A program made the position numbers and the translations under genes. Source: DASPKM01 sp963817075 (GTDB lineage: Bacteria > Bacteroidota > Bacteroidia > Chitinophagales > Chitinophagaceae). From it: a stretch of DNA of 64,000 nucleotides. The notes below the pieces were generated by a model. The model did not search any database, had not been told where the DNA came from, and saw nothing but the letters and a program-made list of their open reading frames with translations. The stretch covers positions 248,001 to 312,000 of the forward strand of contig CAWFMT010000009.1 in assembly GCA_963817075.1 (NCBI GenBank), in the 5' to 3' direction. Shown piece after piece: positions 60,379-64,000 of the stretch. How positions within the stretch are numbered: position 1 is the first letter of the stretch; every line of letters begins with the position of its first letter.

Positions 60379-61210
60379 ATAACGAAATTGAGTGCCTCTG
60401 GAAGTGGGTTATTGTCTCGTACTTTGATCTCACTTTTATGATATACAATTGAGAACGGAGGCACACTGTACGTAAGCCAAACATTCCCTCCGATTATACA
60501 ATCATTTCCGATATTGGTTGCGCCTCCAAGGATCGTTGCGCCTGAATAGATCACAACATTATCTCCAATAGTTGGATGTCTCTTGGTGGTCGCGTCACTC
60601 TTGGCAACATTCATTGCACCCAGGGTCACACCCTGGTATATCTTAACATTATTACCAATTACTGTTGTTTCCCCAATCACTATTCCTGTTCCGTGATCAA
60701 TAAAAAAAGACGCCCCAATGGTAGCGCCCGGATGAATATCAATTCCTGTTTTGCTATGAGCATATTCACTTAACAGTCTCGGAAAATATCGAGATTCCCT
60801 GCCTGTGCAGTTGATGAGAGAGACGGTAAATTGCTGTTGCATAAAATCCCGGATAGGCAACAAGAACTTCCTCTATGGATCGGGCAGCAGGATCAAATTT
60901 CAAAATGGCTTCTGCATCCAGCAACAATTCGTCATAAATGAATGGTATGGCTTCAAAGAATTCAGTCTTATGATCCTCAACAGCATCTTCATTTTTTAAT
61001 AGTTCGAATAAGAAGAGAAGAGAATATGTCTTTCAGATGATCATACTGTCGGTTCAATGCCTCGGCAGATTCATACTTGCTTTCATACGATGCGAACAAA
61101 AGATTGAAAAGTGCATCAGCAAATTCTTCCGCCATTTTTTTATCAGGAAAACTATTAAAGCTCTTCCTCGTCTTTTGAAATAACTGTTGAATAAATAATT
61201 GCTCGTTCAT
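60375..61210 (-). pseudogene. cysE: Serine O-acetyltransferase, frameshifted
   Basis: The N-terminal piece MNEQLFIQQLFQKTRKSFNSFPDKKMAEEFADALFNLLF (shortened: FPDKKMAEEFADALFNLLF) runs to about 61000. A second frame gives DELLLDAEAILKFDPAARSIEEVLVAYPGF and YRLSHQLH. A third gives RYFPRLLSEYAHSKTGIDIHPGATIGASFFIDHGTGIVIGET (key part HSKTGIDIHPGATIG), then left-handed beta-helix hexapeptides to YSVPPFSIVYHKSEIKVRDNNPLPEALNFVI. At least three indels are needed, at about 61000, 60850 and 60800. The catalytic His of IDHGTG is present. It makes O-acetylserine for cysK. The region is otherwise well conserved. Confidence 0.85.
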
Positions 61211-61247
61211 CGTATCCTTTTTTACGTTTCCGATTTCTTTCATTGCA

Positions 61248-62492
61248 TCATTGTATCATGGCAGCAGCCACGGTTACGTAACTGGTTTCATCAATCAGAA
61301 CTGCACCTCCGTAAACTCTCAGATCCTTATAGGAATCATATGGAATTGGCGTGGCTGTCTTGATAGTTGCTTTTACTAATTTCATTTAATCCAATACTCG
61401 GAGGACCAAATCTTTTTTCAAGTGTGTTTACGTCTAGCTTGTATTCTATTTCCTTCACAATGCATCTAACTGGTCCTGCTATTTAGCTGAAGCAAATATT
61501 TATTACCTGGGACCAAGGTCTTGTTATCCATCCAGCATAAAAAAACTTCCAATTGCTGGGATACTTTGGGCTGATTCTGTTTCTGAGACTATTATGTCGC
61601 CGCGACTAACATCGATATCATCCTCCAGATGCAGTACGACACTCTGAGGTGCAAAAGCTTCTTCAACTTCGGTCCCGTCTTTCTCGATTTTTGTTATGTA
61701 AGTTTCAATGCCAGATGGCAGTACGATTGCTTTTTCACCTTTTTTGTAAACGCCACTTATGATCTTGCCTGCATATCCACGATAATCGTGATGATCTTCT
61801 GTTTGGGGTCTGATCACATATTGAACGGGAAATCTTGCATGAGTGTGATTGACGTCCTTATCAACTTCGATTGTTTCAAGAATATGTAGTAAGGAATCGC
61901 CTTCATACCAGGAAAAATTCCCGGATTTATCAACTATATTATCTCCATCAAGTGCACTGATGGGAATGTATCGTACGTCTTTGAGGTGAAGAGACTTTGC
62001 CACAGCAGCATAATCCATGGCAATATTGTTGAAGATATCTTCTGAATAATCTACCAGGTCCATTTTATTGATCGCAATGATAACATGCGGGATGTTCAGC
62101 AGGGAGGCGATGATGGAATGTCTTCTTGTTTGCTCCACAACTCCGTGCCTCGCGTCAACAAGTATAATTATGAGGTCGGCGGTAGAGGCACCGGTAACCA
62201 TATTCCTTGTGTATTGCGTATGCCCAGGGGCATCAGCAATGATGAATTTTCGCTTTGGCGTACTGAAATATTTATAGGCAACGTCAATAGTGATGCCTTG
62301 TTCTCTTTCAGCCCGGAGACCATCCGTCAATAGTGCAAGATCAATTTCTCCTGCCTGCCTGTTTTTGGTTTGCCTTTCAATCGCCTGAAGCTGATCGATC
62401 ATGATCGACTTGCTATCATACAGCAAGCGCCCAATGAGAGTGCTCTTTCCGTCATCAACACTACCTGCAGTTATAAATCTTAATAAGTCCAT
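61248..62492 (-). pseudogene. cysN: Sulfate adenylyltransferase GTPase subunit, frameshifted at the 3' end
   Basis: The first 320 codons are intact: DLLRFITAGSVDDGKSTLIGRLLYDSK (P-loop GSVDDGKST), REQGITIDVAYKYF, DAPGHTQYTRNMVTGAS and AINKMDLVDY. Near 61530-61545 the frame shifts to WMDNKTLVPGNKYLL, near 61475 to VRCIVKEIEYKLDVNTLE, and near 61385 to VKATIKTATPIPYDSYKDL, ending VAAAMIQ and a stop at 61248. The whole span is exactly 415 codons, so the indels cancel. CysN hydrolyses GTP to drive APS formation by CysD. ATG at 62492 matches the family start. The damage lies only in the last EF-Tu-like domain. Confidence 0.9.
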
Positions 62493-62538
62493 AATCAAAA
62501 TTTAAATCTCCAAATCTTCAAATCTCAAAATCACTAAA
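62493..62538. repeat. AAATCTCAAAATC-type stutter between cysD and cysN
   Basis: AAATTTAAATCTCCAAATCTTC and following AAATCTCAAAATCACTAAATC repeat a 9-10-nt unit. It is a further copy of the AT-rich family seen before secE, rplL, rpoC and around 42 and 47 kb. Confidence 0.55.
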
Positions 62539-63447
62539 TCAGAAATACCCGTTCTTCTTCCTGTCTTCCATTGCTGCTTCGGATATTTGGTCATCAATTC
62601 TTGTTTCACCTCTTTCACTTGTTTTAGTTGCAGTGATTTCTTTTATGATGTCATCGATCGCTGTTGCATTGGATTCGACAGCAGCTGTGCAAGTCATATC
62701 ACCTACAGTGCGATACCGCACTTTCTTGGTAAGAATTTTATCACTTGGTTCAAGTTTGATGAATTCAGATACTGCAACGAGTTGTCCTTCGTGTTCCAGT
62801 ACTTGCCGTTCATGCGAAAAGTAAATAGATGGAAGTGCGATCTTTTCTCTCCTTATATAATTCCAAACATCCAATTCGGTCCAATTACTAATAGGGAATG
62901 CGCGAACATTTTCACCCTTATGTATTTTACCATTATAAGTATTCCATAATTCGGGACGCTGCAGTTTTGGATCCCATTGACCGAATTCATCGCGAACCGA
63001 AAAAATCCTTTCCTTGGCTCTTGCCTTTTCTTCATCTCTTCTGCCGCCGCCTATGCAGGCATCAAATTGAAACTCATCGATGGCGTCTAGTAGGGTGTAG
63101 GTTTGCAAAACATTTCTGCTGGCGAATTTTCCCTTTGGTTCTGTAAGATTTTTTGCTTTGATGGTATCTTCTACCTTCCTTACAATAAGTTTTTCACCAA
63201 TCTGATTCACCAGCATGTCGCGGAAATCCAAAGCCTCCCGAAAATTGTGGCCAGTATCGATGTGCACCAGAGGAAATGGGAATTTGCCTGGTCTGAATGC
63301 CTTTAGTGCCAGATGAACAAGAGTTATAGAATCTTTTCCTCCGCTAAAAAGCAAGGCAGGTCTTTCGAATTGACCGGCGACTTCGCGGAAAATATGAATG
63401 GCTTCTGATTCCAGCTGATCTAAATAATCCAATCGGGATACACTCAT
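62539..63447 (-). CDS. cysD: Sulfate adenylyltransferase subunit 2
   Basis: A 302-residue PP-loop ATP pyrophosphatase. From the ATG at 63447 it begins MSVSRLDYLDQLESEAIHIFREVAGQ. The PP-loop is LFSGGKDSITLVHLALKAF; HIDTGHNFREALDFRD and GGRRDEEKARAKERIFS are the other sulfate-adenylylating signatures; RAFPISNWTELDVWNYI and CTAAVES follow. With CysN it makes APS from ATP and sulfate. The frame is open upstream to 63579 but overlaps cysH, so the later start is used. It is intact and 46 nt before cysN. Confidence 0.97.
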   Translation of the reverse strand: MSVSRLDYLDQLESEAIHIFREVAGQFERPALLFSGGKDSITLVHLALKAFRPGKFPFPLVHIDTGHNFREALDFRDMLVNQIGEKLIVRKVEDTIKAKNLTEPKGKFASRNVLQTYTLLDAIDEFQFDACIGGGRRDEEKARAKERIFSVRDEFGQWDPKLQRPELWNTYNGKIHKGENVRAFPISNWTELDVWNYIRREKIALPSIYFSHERQVLEHEGQLVAVSEFIKLEPSDKILTKKVRYRTVGDMTCTAAVESNATAIDDIIKEITATKTSERGETRIDDQISEAAMEDRKKNGYF

Positions 63448-63454
63448 TATATTA

Positions 63455-64000
63455 TTATTTCTGAACACTAATTGTTTCGTGAATATGCAAGCCACATTCC
63501 TTCTTGCTGCTGTCTTCCCACCACCATCTTCCAGCTCTGAAATCTTCACCCAGCCTGATAGCCCTTGTGCATGGCGCACAACCGATGCTTACAAATCCTT
63601 TATCATGTAAAGGGTTATAGGGAATGTGATGTTTATTGATGAAAGTCCGTACCTCTTCGGTTGTCCAATGGAGTAAGGGATGGTATTTTATGATTTGATT
63701 GGTCTCATCCCATTCAAGTTGCGGTAAATCATGTCTTGCTGAAGAATGGCTTGCTCTCAAACCTGTAATCCAGACTGCGTTTCCTGCAAGCGCCCTTTTC
63801 AAAGGCTCTACTTTCCTGATATGGCAACAGAGTTTCCTATTTTCTACAGATTCGTAAAATGAATTGGGACCCTTGCTTGCAACAAATTCCTCAAGTTGCT
63901 CCTGGTTTGGATAGAATGCTTTTACATGCAGATTATAGTGGTCGTTTGTACTGCTCCAAACGGAATAGGTTTCTGCAAATAGACGTCCGGTGTCCAGGGT
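63455..64000 (-). CDS. cysH: APS reductase (CysH family), 5' truncated
   Basis: The C-terminal 181 residues of an assimilatory adenylylsulfate reductase; the gene runs off the right edge of the window. Visible are LDTGRLFAETY, CCHIRKVEPLKRAL, WITGLRASHSSAR, IKYHPLLHWTTEEVRTFI, SIGCAPCTRAI and the catalytic KKECGLHIHE. The CC...CxxC set binds a 4Fe-4S cluster and marks the APS-using type rather than the PAPS-using enzyme, which agrees with the absence of an APS kinase (cysC) in the visible operon. It is the first visible gene of the operon; the promoter lies outside the window. Confidence 0.94.
   Translation of the reverse strand, partial: TLDTGRLFAETYSVWSSTNDHYNLHVKAFYPNQEQLEEFVASKGPNSFYESVENRKLCCHIRKVEPLKRALAGNAVWITGLRASHSSARHDLPQLEWDETNQIIKYHPLLHWTTEEVRTFINKHHIPYNPLHDKGFVSIGCAPCTRAIRLGEDFRAGRWWWEDSSKKECGLHIHETISVQK

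Overview
The window is chromosomal DNA of a Bacteroidota bacterium, probably of a Cytophagales- or Chitinophagales-like lineage. Four things point there: the gene order tRNA-Thr/Tyr/Gly/Thr - tuf - tRNA-Trp - secE - nusG followed by rplKAJL - rpoBC; Bacteroidota-type promoters (TTG, about 17-20 nt, TAnnTTTG) before the tRNA operon, rplK and rpoB; a secreted beta-helix protein with a type IX secretion (Por-type) C-terminal tail; and families such as DUF2490 and PmoA-like DUF6807. The species cannot be named from the sequence alone.

Layout. 1-1 kb: 3' part of the Fe-S chaperone hscA. 1-10 kb: a glycan-modification block (carbamoyltransferase, DUF5989, SxtJ-like, SGNH hydrolase, a polytopic GT-C-like protein, radical SAM/SPASM protein; then on the minus strand a Gfo/Idh/MocA oxidoreductase and a GT2 glycosyltransferase) ending at riboflavin synthase. 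10.5-12.3 kb: rpsU, a Xer recombinase and the hibernation factor hpf. 12.4-15 kb: a tRNA cluster in which the intact tRNA-Thr(TGT) and tRNA-Gly(TCC) are each preceded by tandem, broken tRNA-like copies carrying TCCCGA/TCGGGA palindromes, then tuf and tRNA-Trp. 15.1-29.9 kb: secE, nusG, ribosomal protein and RNA polymerase genes, interrupted between nusG and rplK by a sugar cassette (GT14-type glycosyltransferase, FdtA-like ketoisomerase, DegT aminotransferase) and a histone-H1-like gene. 30-50 kb: ordinary metabolic and envelope genes (OmpH/Skp-like, APC permease, RfaE1-like kinase, isoaspartyl peptidase, a frameshifted ispD, a conserved protein with kinase-like motifs, a BtuF-like protein, cystathionine beta-synthase, T9SS beta-helix protein, tex, DUF6807, Tat-type oxidoreductase, YdjM-like protein, phospholipase D-family protein). 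50-52.7 kb: a KefF-like oxidoreductase next to a Kef-type antiporter.

52.8-64 kb, minus strand: one long assimilatory sulfate/cysteine operon in transcription order cysH (APS-reductase type) - cysD - cysN - cysE - cysK - siroheme methyltransferase - cysJ - cysI - DUF2490 - a fusion of precorrin-2 dehydrogenase with a TauE/SafE permease. These genes cover activation and reduction of sulfate to sulfide, building of the siroheme cofactor and trapping of sulfide as cysteine. From about 57.6 to 61.6 kb every gene carries one or more frameshifts although the protein sequence is otherwise conserved. This is either a local consensus-quality problem or recent decay of the pathway.

No CRISPR array, prophage, insertion sequence or classic defence system was seen. 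The most unusual items are the tandem tRNA-like repeats, the sugar cassette plus histone-like gene inside the ribosomal region, the siroheme-synthase/permease fusion, and the frameshift-dense stretch.
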